Below, piece by piece: positions 35,932 through 44,348 of a DNA stretch of 64,000 nucleotides; position 1 is the first letter of the stretch, and every line of letters starts with the position of its first letter. A program made the translations under genes and the position numbers. The notes under the pieces were generated by a model. The model had not been told where the DNA came from. It saw nothing but the letters and a program-made list of their open reading frames with translations, and made no database searches. Where the stretch lies: assembly GCF_902498845.1 (NCBI RefSeq), contig NZ_CABVLM010000017.1:1-64000 (forward strand). The letters are read 5' to 3'. This DNA comes from Pseudoalteromonas rhizosphaerae (GTDB lineage: Bacteria; Pseudomonadota; Gammaproteobacteria; Enterobacterales; Alteromonadaceae).

Positions 35932-36140
35932 ATACCAATCGACTTAAATATTTAACCATTCTAGCGCGCTAAATAAAGCGCTAACTGCGTTAGTAATTTT
36001 TCATGTACGACTGCATGGATGCAAGAGGTAGAGCAATGCAGGAGCAATTGCCGAGAACAACTACATGTCAAAATCTCTGCCTTGTTACCACTGTATTTTT
36101 CTGTCGCTATAAATGGTCAGTAACTTAAAACGATTGGTAT
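35932..36140. mobile_element. MITE-like element with 10-bp terminal inverted repeats
   Basis: A 209-base non-coding element bounded by ATACCAATCG (35932-35941) and its exact reverse complement CGATTGGTAT (36131-36140); similarity continues imperfectly inside the ends (ACTTAAA against TTTTAAG). The interior has no open frame and includes GCATGGATGCAAGAGGTAGAGCAATGCAGGAGCAATTGCCGAG-type sequence built of short near-repeats. It occupies nearly all of the space between the convergent chemoreceptor and speE genes. Mobility is inferred from the ends; no target duplication can be assigned with confidence beyond a possible TA. Confidence 0.65.
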
Positions 36141-36145
36141 AACGT

Positions 36146-37009
36146 TTACTTTTTTTCGAAAGCGCGCTTCATAAAGTTTGGTGTTGCTAATGCGCCATGG
36201 TGAATACCATTATTGTAATACTCTGTAGTTTGCGTAAGCTCTGCTGCTGCGTCTTCTCTAAAACCAGCGAATGCTTCATCTTTACGAGCAAGTGTTACTG
36301 ACCATAAGCCACTTGGGTAAATAGGTTGTGGGAATGGCAGTGTTTGTAAGTCGTTAAAGCCTACATCAGTCATCGCATCGCGCATTTCAACCAGTAATGG
36401 CATATGCATAAGCGGTGATTCACTTTGTTGTACCATAATGCCGCCAGGGCGTAGTGCATTTAAACAGCTCGTGTAAAAGGCATGGTTAAACAAACCTTCA
36501 CCTGGACCGACTGGATCAGTGCCATCAACAATCACGATATCGATTGATTCTGCTGCAGCTTCACGCATGTATTTAATACCGTCGTCAAACATTACTGTAG
36601 CGCGAGGATCTTGGTTTGCTTCACATAACTCAGGGAAGTATTTAAGTGACATTTGCGTCACTACTTCATCGATATCGATTTGTGTAACAGACTCAACGCC
36701 TGGGTGCTTGAGTACCTCACGTAAAGTGCCGCAGTCACCACCACCAATAATAACTACATTTTTTGGGTTTGGGTGTGCAAGTAGTGCAGGGTGGCTGATC
36801 ATTTCATGGTAAAAAAAGTTTTCACGGCTAGTTACCATAGTACAACCGTCAATAATCATTAGATTACCGAAGTCTGTTGTCTCGTACATTTCGACTTTTT
36901 GAAAAGGCGATTGCTGTTCTTCTAGCTTTTTGTTGATGCGCATAGAAAACGCACTGCCGTCACGTTCACTGATTTCTGTAAACCATTTACTTTGATCTAA
37001 ATTTGCCAT
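36146..37009 (-). CDS. speE: Spermidine synthase SpeE
   Basis: A 287-residue aminopropyltransferase that makes spermidine from putrescine and decarboxylated S-adenosylmethionine. The binding motif IIGGGDCGTLREVLKH is near 83-98 and the catalytic-loop VIVDGTDPVGPGEGLF near 157-172. The frame is open to 37051, but ATG 37009 (MANLDQSKWFTE) fits the family N-terminus. The family motif usually reads GGGDGG, so the Cys-Gly here is a minor variant. It is divergent from speA over about 200 bases. Confidence 0.93.
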   Translation of the reverse strand: MANLDQSKWFTEISERDGSAFSMRINKKLEEQQSPFQKVEMYETTDFGNLMIIDGCTMVTSRENFFYHEMISHPALLAHPNPKNVVIIGGGDCGTLREVLKHPGVESVTQIDIDEVVTQMSLKYFPELCEANQDPRATVMFDDGIKYMREAAAESIDIVIVDGTDPVGPGEGLFNHAFYTSCLNALRPGGIMVQQSESPLMHMPLLVEMRDAMTDVGFNDLQTLPFPQPIYPSGLWSVTLARKDEAFAGFREDAAAELTQTTEYYNNGIHHGALATPNFMKRAFEKK

Positions 37010-37212
37010 GTCGCTAGTTACACTTTTGAGTTGAGTATGAAAAAGGGGCAATTCTGCCAGTGCTTGGCGTTTTGCTCAATGAAATTTTATCAGTATAGCG
37101 AATATATTTTATCTTAGCTTTGGCTTAAAGGTCATTTTTTGTTAGCGTAGAGAGTTATGACGTACTAAAATGCGTGATTCCGCGAAACTTGTTAACTATA
37201 GAAGAATTTGCC

Positions 37213-39090
37213 ATGACTTGGGGTTTAGATACAGCACGCTCTACATATAACGTTGCTCATTGGAGCGATGGTTACTTTGATATTAATAGCCAAGGTGAGC
37301 TGGTTGCTTTCCCTGATGGCGATCAAACGAAAGCCGCTATTTCATTAACCGAGTTAACGGAACAATTTAAAAAGCAGGGTTTAACGTTACCAGTATTAGT
37401 ACGCTTTACCGATATCTTGCAAAATCGTGTAGATACTATGACCAGCGCATTTAGTAGCGCGCGCAATGCCCGTGCCTACCAAGGTCAATATACTTGCGTA
37501 TATCCGATCAAAGTAAATCAGCAGCGTTCAGTAGTAAGTAAGTTATTGGCGCACCCGAGCGGCTTAGTCGGTTTAGAAGCCGGTTCAAAACCTGAGTTAA
37601 TGGCGATTTTAGGTGTGGCAAAACAACCGATCACTATTGTTTGTAATGGATACAAAGACAGTGAGTTTTTACGTTTAGCATGTATTGGCCAAGCGATGGG
37701 CCATAAAGTTAAAATCGTCGTTGAAAAGCTATCTGAGTTAACAACGTTATTAGCCGAGATTGAAGATCTAGGCATCGAGCCTGCCATTGGTATTCGCATC
37801 CGTTTAAACTCAGTGGGTAAAGGGAAGTGGCAAAATACCGGTGGCGAAAAAGGTAAATTTGGCTTAACAGCTGGGCAAGTATTAACGGCCGTCGAAGTAC
37901 TCAAAAAACACAATAAGTTGCATTTAATGCAAATGGTACATTTTCATATAGGCTCACAAATTGCCAATATTCGCGATATTCATCGTGCTTTACGTGAATG
38001 TTCACGCCACTTTGCAGAATTAAGCCAGCTAGGTGTGCCATTAAATACCGTTGATGTAGGTGGTGGTTTAGGCGTTGATTACGAAGGTTCTGGCTCGCGC
38101 AGTGCCTGTTCCATGAACTACACAGTCGAAGAATATGCTCGTAATGTGGTGAATGCGTTTGCTGAAGTGTGCGAACAGCATGACTTAGCGCATCCGGCTA
38201 TTATTACTGAATCAGGCCGTGCGTTAACTGCTCATCACGCAGTGTTGATCACCGATGTGATTGATGTTGAGCAAGCACCAAATCACAGCAACCCTAGTGC
38301 ACCTGAGCCAAATAGTGCGTTAGTGTTAGATGAAATGTGGCAATGTTTACAGCGTTTAAACCCGCGTATGGCATTAGAAATTTACCATGATGCAATGCAC
38401 TTATTTAGTGAAGCGCACGACCAATACGTACATGGTTTAGTAAGTATGTTGGAGTGGGCGAAAATAGAGCAGCTGTATTTTACTATTTTGCATCGCGTGC
38501 GAGCGTCATTAAGCAATGCGCGTGCTCACCGTGAAGTACTGGATGATTTAAACGAAAAATTAGCCGACAAATTATTTGTGAATTTTTCATTGTTTCAGTC
38601 ATTGCCAGATGTCTGGGGGATCCAGCAATTATTCCCGGTAATGCCGATTGAAAACCTTGATAAGCCGTTAACGCAACACGCTATCATTCAAGATATTACC
38701 TGTGACTCAGATGGGCAAATTCGTGAATATGTTGAGGGAGCAGGGATCGAAACAAGCTTACCTATTCCACAATATGTACCTGGGCAACAATACCACATTG
38801 CGATGTTTATGGTGGGAGCTTACCAGGAGATTTTAGGTGATCTACATAACTTATTTGGTGATACTGATTCAGTCCATGTAGAGCTCACCGAACAAGGTTA
38901 TCAACTAACCAATGCGATCAAGGGTGATAGCGTTAAGGATGTATTAAAGTTTGTTGATTATGATAGCGATATTTTCTCGGATAACTTTGCTACCACAGTA
39001 CAGCAACTCGACATTAGTGACTCTATTAAGCAGCAGTATTTAGCTGAGCTAAATGCGGGCCTTGAAGGGTATACATATTTTGAAGATTAA
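37213..39090 (+). CDS. speA: Biosynthetic arginine decarboxylase SpeA
   Basis: A 625-residue PLP enzyme converting arginine to agmatine, the first step of polyamine synthesis. The PLP lysine is Lys100 in YPIKVNQ; the glycine-rich phosphate loop is VDVGGGLGVDYEG near 290-302, and the decarboxylase barrel and C-terminal domain follow with normal length. The ATG at 37213 with GAAGAA upstream is preferred to the GTG at 37174. Divergent from speE: the pair covers the two ends of the agmatine-putrescine-spermidine route, while the enzyme linking them is not in this window. Confidence 0.94.
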   Translation: MTWGLDTARSTYNVAHWSDGYFDINSQGELVAFPDGDQTKAAISLTELTEQFKKQGLTLPVLVRFTDILQNRVDTMTSAFSSARNARAYQGQYTCVYPIKVNQQRSVVSKLLAHPSGLVGLEAGSKPELMAILGVAKQPITIVCNGYKDSEFLRLACIGQAMGHKVKIVVEKLSELTTLLAEIEDLGIEPAIGIRIRLNSVGKGKWQNTGGEKGKFGLTAGQVLTAVEVLKKHNKLHLMQMVHFHIGSQIANIRDIHRALRECSRHFAELSQLGVPLNTVDVGGGLGVDYEGSGSRSACSMNYTVEEYARNVVNAFAEVCEQHDLAHPAIITESGRALTAHHAVLITDVIDVEQAPNHSNPSAPEPNSALVLDEMWQCLQRLNPRMALEIYHDAMHLFSEAHDQYVHGLVSMLEWAKIEQLYFTILHRVRASLSNARAHREVLDDLNEKLADKLFVNFSLFQSLPDVWGIQQLFPVMPIENLDKPLTQHAIIQDITCDSDGQIREYVEGAGIETSLPIPQYVPGQQYHIAMFMVGAYQEILGDLHNLFGDTDSVHVELTEQGYQLTNAIKGDSVKDVLKFVDYDSDIFSDNFATTVQQLDISDSIKQQYLAELNAGLEGYTYFED

Positions 39091-39154
39091 TTGCGATACT
39101 CTTGTATTGCATTCTAAATTGCCGAACAGTTTTAATGAAAGGAATTAAGTAGTA

Positions 39155-40036
39155 ATGTCTTGGATCCGTTGTGTTTTTAGTATTTTCTTTTACACCATAA
39201 ATACACTAATTTGGTTTGTTCCCATTTTTATTTGTGGCCTAATTAAACTTATCCCTATCAAACCGTTAAAAAAGTTAATGAGTTGGACAGCTAAGCAATG
39301 CGCCTCTATTTGGGTTACGTTTAATACGTTAAATCAAAAGTTATTAACACCAACCAAGCTAAGTGTAACTGGCCTTGAAGAGCTCAAACTAAAAGACTGG
39401 TACTTAGTGATTGCCAATCATCAGAGCTGGGTGGACATTTTAGTTTTACAGCGTGTGTTTAATCGTAAAATTCCATTTTTAAACTTCTTTTTGAAAAAAG
39501 AATTGATATACGTTCCTGTTCTGGGGCTGTGTTGGTGGGCGCTCGACTTCCCTTTTATGACTCGTACCAGCAAAAGCCAATTAAAAAAGAATCCTAAATT
39601 ACGTGGTAAAGATTTAGAAACAACCCGTAAAGCCTGTGAAAAGTTCAAAGAAATGCCGGTGAGTGTGGTTAACTTCGTTGAAGGTACTCGCTTTACCGCG
39701 CAAAAACATTCGCGTCAAAATAGCCCGTTTCCTCATTTACTCAAACCTAAAGCGGGTGGGGTGGCGTTTGTGATGCAAGCTATGGGTGAGCAAATCTCTA
39801 AAGTGGTAAATGTCACTATTCAGTATCCTGAGGGCATTCCTACGTTTATGGATTTTGCCAGTGGACGAGTAAAACAAATTAATATTCATGTAGAAGTGAT
39901 GCCGGTAAGCCAAGAGTTGATAGGTGATTACACGGGAGATTCTGAATTTAGAGTACGTTTTCAATCAGAATTAAATCGCTTATGGCAAGAGAAAGAACAA
40001 CAGCTTAGCGAGTTTGAGCAAAAACTTAAGTCATAG
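39155..40036 (+). CDS. YihG-type 1-acyl-glycerol-3-phosphate acyltransferase
   Basis: A 293-residue membrane acyltransferase of the PlsC family. The catalytic NHQSWVD motif (NHxxxxD) is near 88-94, FVEGTRF near 173-179, and an N-terminal membrane segment covers about 8-28. The CWALDFPFM segment matches E. coli YihG, a second lysophosphatidate acyltransferase that alters acyl-chain composition. It is preceded by AAGGAATT upstream and follows speA by 64 bases. Confidence 0.88.
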   Translation: MSWIRCVFSIFFYTINTLIWFVPIFICGLIKLIPIKPLKKLMSWTAKQCASIWVTFNTLNQKLLTPTKLSVTGLEELKLKDWYLVIANHQSWVDILVLQRVFNRKIPFLNFFLKKELIYVPVLGLCWWALDFPFMTRTSKSQLKKNPKLRGKDLETTRKACEKFKEMPVSVVNFVEGTRFTAQKHSRQNSPFPHLLKPKAGGVAFVMQAMGEQISKVVNVTIQYPEGIPTFMDFASGRVKQINIHVEVMPVSQELIGDYTGDSEFRVRFQSELNRLWQEKEQQLSEFEQKLKS

Positions 40037-40176
40037 TCGCAAATGCTAATAGGTAACGGCCCAAATCAGTACTGTTAAGCTTGTATTGGTTTTGGGTTTG
40101 TTACAGTGTTAAGCAACAATCAATATAGCTAAAATGACTGTTATTGAGCCTCCCGCAGCAAGGAATTAGAATTATC

Positions 40177-41436
40177 ATGACGACTCCAACTCATTTACAG
40201 CAATTTGTGCAGCCTTGGTTTCAGGGTATGCCTGACACAGTATTATTCAGTTCTCTTACAGCCACTGCAATTGGAGTGTTCTCGCTGTTAGTGGTGTATT
40301 TATTTACCCGCCGTTTAATGCTACCAGGTATTCAAAAGGTGGTGACTAAACTTTCTCCTGAGCGAATTGGGCTATTGGCGCCTATGCTGACAAAACTTAA
40401 TCGTCGTTTTGCCGGGATGTTGTGCTGTGTATTATTCTTAGCAACATTTGATAGTGTTTATCCAGTTACTGAATTTGCTGCTGAAGTGCTGAAGACGATT
40501 GGCCAAACTTTATTAATTATTCATGTTGGCTTTATCATCAGCAGCATAGTAAGTATTGCAGGTGGCATTTATAACCAACTAGAGTTTGCTCGCGAAGTGC
40601 CGATTCAAGGGCTGATCCAAGTAGTAAAACTTATTACCTTTATGATTTGTGTGATTTTGATTGTCAGTATCGTACTGGAAAAATCACCAACCTATATTCT
40701 TTCAGGCTTCGGGGCAATTGCTGCGGTGACCTTGTTAGTATTCAAAGACACTATATTAGGTTTTGTAGCCAGCATTCAAATTGCAGCAAATCGTTTAGTA
40801 ACCTATGGTGATTGGATCCAAGTAGATAACTATGGTGCTGACGGCGAAGTAATTGACCTTGGGTTAAATACCGTAAAAGTACGAAACTGGGATAACACTA
40901 TCACCACTATCCCCACTTATATGCTGGTGGCCGGCTCATTTAAAAACTGGCGTGGTATGCAAGAATCTGGAGGTCGTCGGATCAAGCGCTCACTCAATAT
41001 AGATATGAATAGCATTCGTTTAGCTGATGACGAGCTGACTAAAACGATTTCTCAAACTATCGCGTTAAAAGAATATATTAAGATGAATACCTTACCTGAT
41101 CCGGTATCAAATTTAGGGTTATTTCGTCGTTATGCTGAAGGATATTTAAAGCAGCACAGTAAAATAAACACGTCACTGACATTAATGGTGCGGGAGTTAC
41201 AACCGTTAAATCATGGCTTACCGATAGAGTTTTATTGTTTCAGTGAAGATAAGCGCTGGATATCGTACGAGCATCTGCAAGCAGAGATCATGGATCATCT
41301 ACTTGCGGTATTACCTATTTTTGACCTACGCGCTTATCAAAGTGTCTCGGGGCAATTTAGTCCTGCAGCAATCACCCCAACCGCTATTAAACCTACCATT
41401 AAAGTGGCAAATAATACTGAAGTAGGCCAAGGCTAA
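40177..41436 (+). CDS. ybdG: MscS-family mechanosensitive channel (YbdG type)
   Basis: A 419-residue inner-membrane protein. About five membrane helices precede the MscS pore helix and beta domain: LSGFGAIAAVTLLVFKDTILG near 179-199, then the conserved GADGEVIDLGLNTVKVRNWD and ITTIPTYMLV segment. These closely match E. coli YbdG, a miniconductance osmotic channel. The ATG at 40177 with AAGGA upstream is preferred to the TTG at 40144. The last 38 bases overlap the convergent chrA gene. Confidence 0.9.
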   Translation: MTTPTHLQQFVQPWFQGMPDTVLFSSLTATAIGVFSLLVVYLFTRRLMLPGIQKVVTKLSPERIGLLAPMLTKLNRRFAGMLCCVLFLATFDSVYPVTEFAAEVLKTIGQTLLIIHVGFIISSIVSIAGGIYNQLEFAREVPIQGLIQVVKLITFMICVILIVSIVLEKSPTYILSGFGAIAAVTLLVFKDTILGFVASIQIAANRLVTYGDWIQVDNYGADGEVIDLGLNTVKVRNWDNTITTIPTYMLVAGSFKNWRGMQESGGRRIKRSLNIDMNSIRLADDELTKTISQTIALKEYIKMNTLPDPVSNLGLFRRYAEGYLKQHSKINTSLTLMVRELQPLNHGLPIEFYCFSEDKRWISYEHLQAEIMDHLLAVLPIFDLRAYQSVSGQFSPAAITPTAIKPTIKVANNTEVGQG

Positions 41437-42547
41437 CAAATACGATTAATAGCCACCAAATAGGTGGCTTTGCTAACCTTAGCCATGCAAAAGCTGCAAC
41501 AACAATCACAATATGCCAAATGTTGTGAACTGCGGATGTCCAAATTGGTGAATACAATGCAGCCGCTAAAAAACCCACTACAGCCGCATTAAGCGCGGCA
41601 ATACAGCTGGCAAAGCGGGGGCGTTCAGATAATTGCAGCCAGCTTTTTTGAAATGCTAACATTAATAAAAAACCAGGAGTAAAAATCAGTAAGGTTGCAA
41701 TCACCGCACCAACAAGCGGCTGCTCGCTATTAAGCTCTGCGCCTAAATAACTAGCAATGGTGAACATTGGCCCAGGCACCGCTTGTGCGCTGGCGTAAGC
41801 TGATAAAAATTGCTCAGTGTTTAAACTTGGTAAGCCAGCTTGAAGTATCGGCAATACCACATGACCGCCGCCAAAAACCATAGCCCCAGCTTGATAAAAG
41901 GGTGCAAAATCTGCAAATTGAGAACCTAGTGGGACAAAGCTCACTAGCAATAATAGTGCAAATAGAATGAGTGCAGGCCAGTTAACTGTGCGCTGCTTAG
42001 TTGCTGTTTGATTACTTTGAGCTAGATTAAGCAATGGCCATATTGCGCCAATAGCAGCGGCTGCTAATAGAACCAATATTTGACTGCTCAGGCTCGGTAA
42101 TAAGATCAGCACTAAGGTACTTAACATAGCAAGCGCTTTGAGTACCCAGCTAGTACAAAAGCTTTTTGCCATACTCAGCGTAGCATCGGCCACAATTACT
42201 ACGGCAAATAGTTTTAAACCGGCAACTATTGCAAAGTAAATAGCATCAAATTGGTGGGCGCTAATCGCTAATAAAGCCATGATCAAAAAGGAAGGTAAGG
42301 TAAAGCCAACAAAAGCAGCAATACCGCCTAATACGCCTGCTCGCTCCACACCAATAGCAAAACCCACTTGGCTAGACCCAGGTCCAGGCAGAGCCTGACT
42401 AAGACTGATTAGTTGTGCATAACGTTGAGCATTGAGCCATTGCAAGTTATCAACAAAATGACGTTTAAAATAACCTAAATGTGCAGCTGGCCCGCCAAAG
42501 CTCATGCAACCAAGTAAAAAAAACTGCTTAAAAATAGCTAGTAACAT
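41399..42547 (-). CDS. chrA: Chromate transporter ChrA
   Basis: A 382-residue membrane protein of the CHR superfamily (long form with two homologous halves). The motif SFGGPAAHLGYF lies at 16-27 and LSQALPGPGSSQVGFAIG near 49-66; the second half repeats the pattern with FGGGHVVLP and AQAVPGPMF. Ten or more hydrophobic segments are visible. Members export chromate; sulfate or other roles are possible where no regulator is linked, as here. Confidence 0.88.
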   Translation of the reverse strand: MLLAIFKQFFLLGCMSFGGPAAHLGYFKRHFVDNLQWLNAQRYAQLISLSQALPGPGSSQVGFAIGVERAGVLGGIAAFVGFTLPSFLIMALLAISAHQFDAIYFAIVAGLKLFAVVIVADATLSMAKSFCTSWVLKALAMLSTLVLILLPSLSSQILVLLAAAAIGAIWPLLNLAQSNQTATKQRTVNWPALILFALLLLVSFVPLGSQFADFAPFYQAGAMVFGGGHVVLPILQAGLPSLNTEQFLSAYASAQAVPGPMFTIASYLGAELNSEQPLVGAVIATLLIFTPGFLLMLAFQKSWLQLSERPRFASCIAALNAAVVGFLAAALYSPIWTSAVHNIWHIVIVVAAFAWLRLAKPPIWWLLIVFVSLGLLQYYLPL

Positions 42548-42669
42548 GAATTCTCTCGTTTCTTATTGCCGTAACAGCTTAGTATGACAAAATTTCGTGA
42601 CAATTTTATGGTTTTTAATCTTTGTACCTGTCTACAATGTAAAAAAGGCTTTGTTAAAGTTAAGTAGTT

Positions 42670-43464
42670 ATGCGATTTATTGTTTATATTTTTATAATTT
42701 TTGCCTTTATAAACTATGCCTATGCTGCAAATGAACCTAATGCGGCTGTGCAAAAAATATCGTTAGCCGTGGATCATGCACCACCGTATAGCCAAATTAA
42801 TCAAAATGGTGAAGTATCAGGCGCGATTGTTGATATTTTTCGAGAGATGAAAAAGCAACTTCCTTTTAAGTTAGAGCTGGTTGGTTGCCCATTTTCACGC
42901 TGTGTAAGAATGTTAGAGCAAGGCGAAGTTAATGCGATGGGAGGTTTGATCCTCACACCTATGCGTCAGCAAGTAATGCAATTTGTAACCCCACCTTATA
43001 TGGTTTTAACCTCGTCATTTGTATTTTATGCACGCGAAGATAGCCAATTACAAATCAACAACTATGACGATTTATATGGTAAAAAAATTGCGATTATGCG
43101 AGGTGCCGTACATTTTAAACGTTTTGATGAAGACGATGAACTGACTAAAATAGCTGTTTTAACAGAAAGCACAGCTATTAACCTATTATTGAAAGGGCGT
43201 GCAGATTTAGTTATTGCCGTTGAAGATACCGCGGATCATGCTATGAGTGTGCTGAATCAGCCAGCCAATAAACTAGTTAAAATGCAGTATCGTTTTAATG
43301 ACATAATCTATGGTTATCTCGCTTTAAGTAAACAGTTTTCAGTAACCCCATTAGCGCAGCAGGTTGATGCGCTAATGAAAACAATGGCTGCCACTGGTCA
43401 GCTAAATACATTAATTGCTCCCTATGAACTTCCTCCTCTTAACGAGCAAGCGCTGAGCTTTTAA
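42670..43464 (+). CDS. Family 3 solute-binding protein
   Basis: A 264-residue periplasmic protein with signal peptide (cleavage near AYA-AN). The mature part has the SBP_bac_3 fold: DHAPPYSQINQNGEVSGAIVD at the start, GGLILTPMRQQVMQFVTPPY in the middle and YDDLYGKKIAIMRG after it. Orphan members like this one, with no permease nearby, are common in Alteromonadales and their ligands are mostly unknown. It is transcribed away from chrA. Confidence 0.8.
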   Translation: MRFIVYIFIIFAFINYAYAANEPNAAVQKISLAVDHAPPYSQINQNGEVSGAIVDIFREMKKQLPFKLELVGCPFSRCVRMLEQGEVNAMGGLILTPMRQQVMQFVTPPYMVLTSSFVFYAREDSQLQINNYDDLYGKKIAIMRGAVHFKRFDEDDELTKIAVLTESTAINLLLKGRADLVIAVEDTADHAMSVLNQPANKLVKMQYRFNDIIYGYLALSKQFSVTPLAQQVDALMKTMAATGQLNTLIAPYELPPLNEQALSF

Positions 43465-43541
43465 CATCTTCTTCATATTTCGTTCATTACAATGTTTGCA
43501 TACTAGCTGTTAATGAAAGAATTAATAACCAAGGAAATACC

Positions 43542-44174
43542 ATGACTTTAACCAAACCATTACTAACAGCGACTATTGTTGGATTATTATTAACGGGTTG
43601 TGAGACCACCAATACAGGAATGGGAGCTGGTATTGGTGCAGCTACAGGCGCAGTACTTGGTAAGGCAACCGGAGATCATGATGATAAACGTATCTTCATT
43701 GGTGCCGCTATTGGCGCGCTAGCCGGCGCTGCGGTTGGTGACTATATGGATAAACAAGAAGCGGCTTTTCGTGATGAGTTAGCCGGCTCCGGTGTTGAAG
43801 TTGTGCGTGAAGGCGATAACTTACGTTTAGTGATGCCAGCTAATATAACTTTTGCCACCGATCAATCGTATATTTCTTCAGGCTTTCATAACACCCTTGA
43901 TGCTATTGCTAAAGTGATGAATAAGTACGAAAAAACTTATTTAAGTATTGAAGGCCATACCGATAGCACAGGTAAAGATAGCTACAACATGACGTTATCG
44001 CAACAGCGTGCGCAGAGTGTGAAAGGTTACTTAGTGAATCAGCAAATTCTAGCTGGGCGTATTAGTACACGTGGTTACGGCGAAACTCGCCCAATTGCCA
44101 GTAATGACAGCGCCAACGGCCGCGCACAAAACCGCCGCGTGGAAGTTCAAATTGTACCAAATACTAAAGGTTAA
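43542..44174 (+). CDS. OmpA-family lipoprotein with glycine zipper (YiaD type)
   Basis: A 210-residue outer-membrane lipoprotein. The lipobox LLTGC places the acylated residue at Cys20. Two glycine-zipper segments follow (GAGIGAATGAVLG near 27-39 and GAAIGALAGAAVG near 53-65), then an OmpA C-terminal peptidoglycan-binding domain with ISIEGHTDSTG-type motif near 134-143 and GYGETRPIASN near 180-190. The architecture matches E. coli YiaD. A perfect hairpin lies just after the stop. Confidence 0.9.
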   Translation: MTLTKPLLTATIVGLLLTGCETTNTGMGAGIGAATGAVLGKATGDHDDKRIFIGAAIGALAGAAVGDYMDKQEAAFRDELAGSGVEVVREGDNLRLVMPANITFATDQSYISSGFHNTLDAIAKVMNKYEKTYLSIEGHTDSTGKDSYNMTLSQQRAQSVKGYLVNQQILAGRISTRGYGETRPIASNDSANGRAQNRRVEVQIVPNTKG

Positions 44175-44180
44175 TGTTTT

Positions 44181-44217
44181 ATCTCAATCATTTGCTACCT
44201 AAGCAAATGATTGAGAT
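44181..44217. terminator. 16-bp perfect inverted repeat after the OmpA-type gene
   Basis: ATCTCAATCATTTGCT (44181-44196) and AGCAAATGATTGAGAT (44202-44217) are exact reverse complements around a 5-base loop. It begins six bases after the OmpA-type stop. There is no T run after it, so it may stabilise the mRNA end or act as a weak terminator rather than a typical rho-independent one. Confidence 0.6.
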
Positions 44218-44220
44218 TAT

Positions 44221-44348
44221 TTACCGCTTACCGCTTACCGCTTACCGCTTACCGCTTACCGCTTACCGCTTACCGCTTACCGCTTACCGCTTACCGCTTA
44301 CCGCTTACCGCTTACCGCTTACCGCTTACCGCTTACCGCTTACCGCTT
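44221..44348. repeat. Perfect 7-bp tandem repeat array, about 18 copies
   Basis: The heptamer TTACCGC is repeated without error over 128 bases (18.3 copies). It fills the space between the convergent OmpA-type and ABC-exporter genes, and its last base is the first base of the exporter's stop codon (TCA at 44348-44350 on the plus strand). Seven is not a multiple of three, so each strand reads the same 7-residue repeat in every frame; the 67-codon frame across it is an artefact. Confidence 0.97.

Noticed and set aside
44221..44348. Possible CRISPR array
   Set aside because: The units are 7 bp and contiguous without spacers, and no cas gene is present anywhere in the window.
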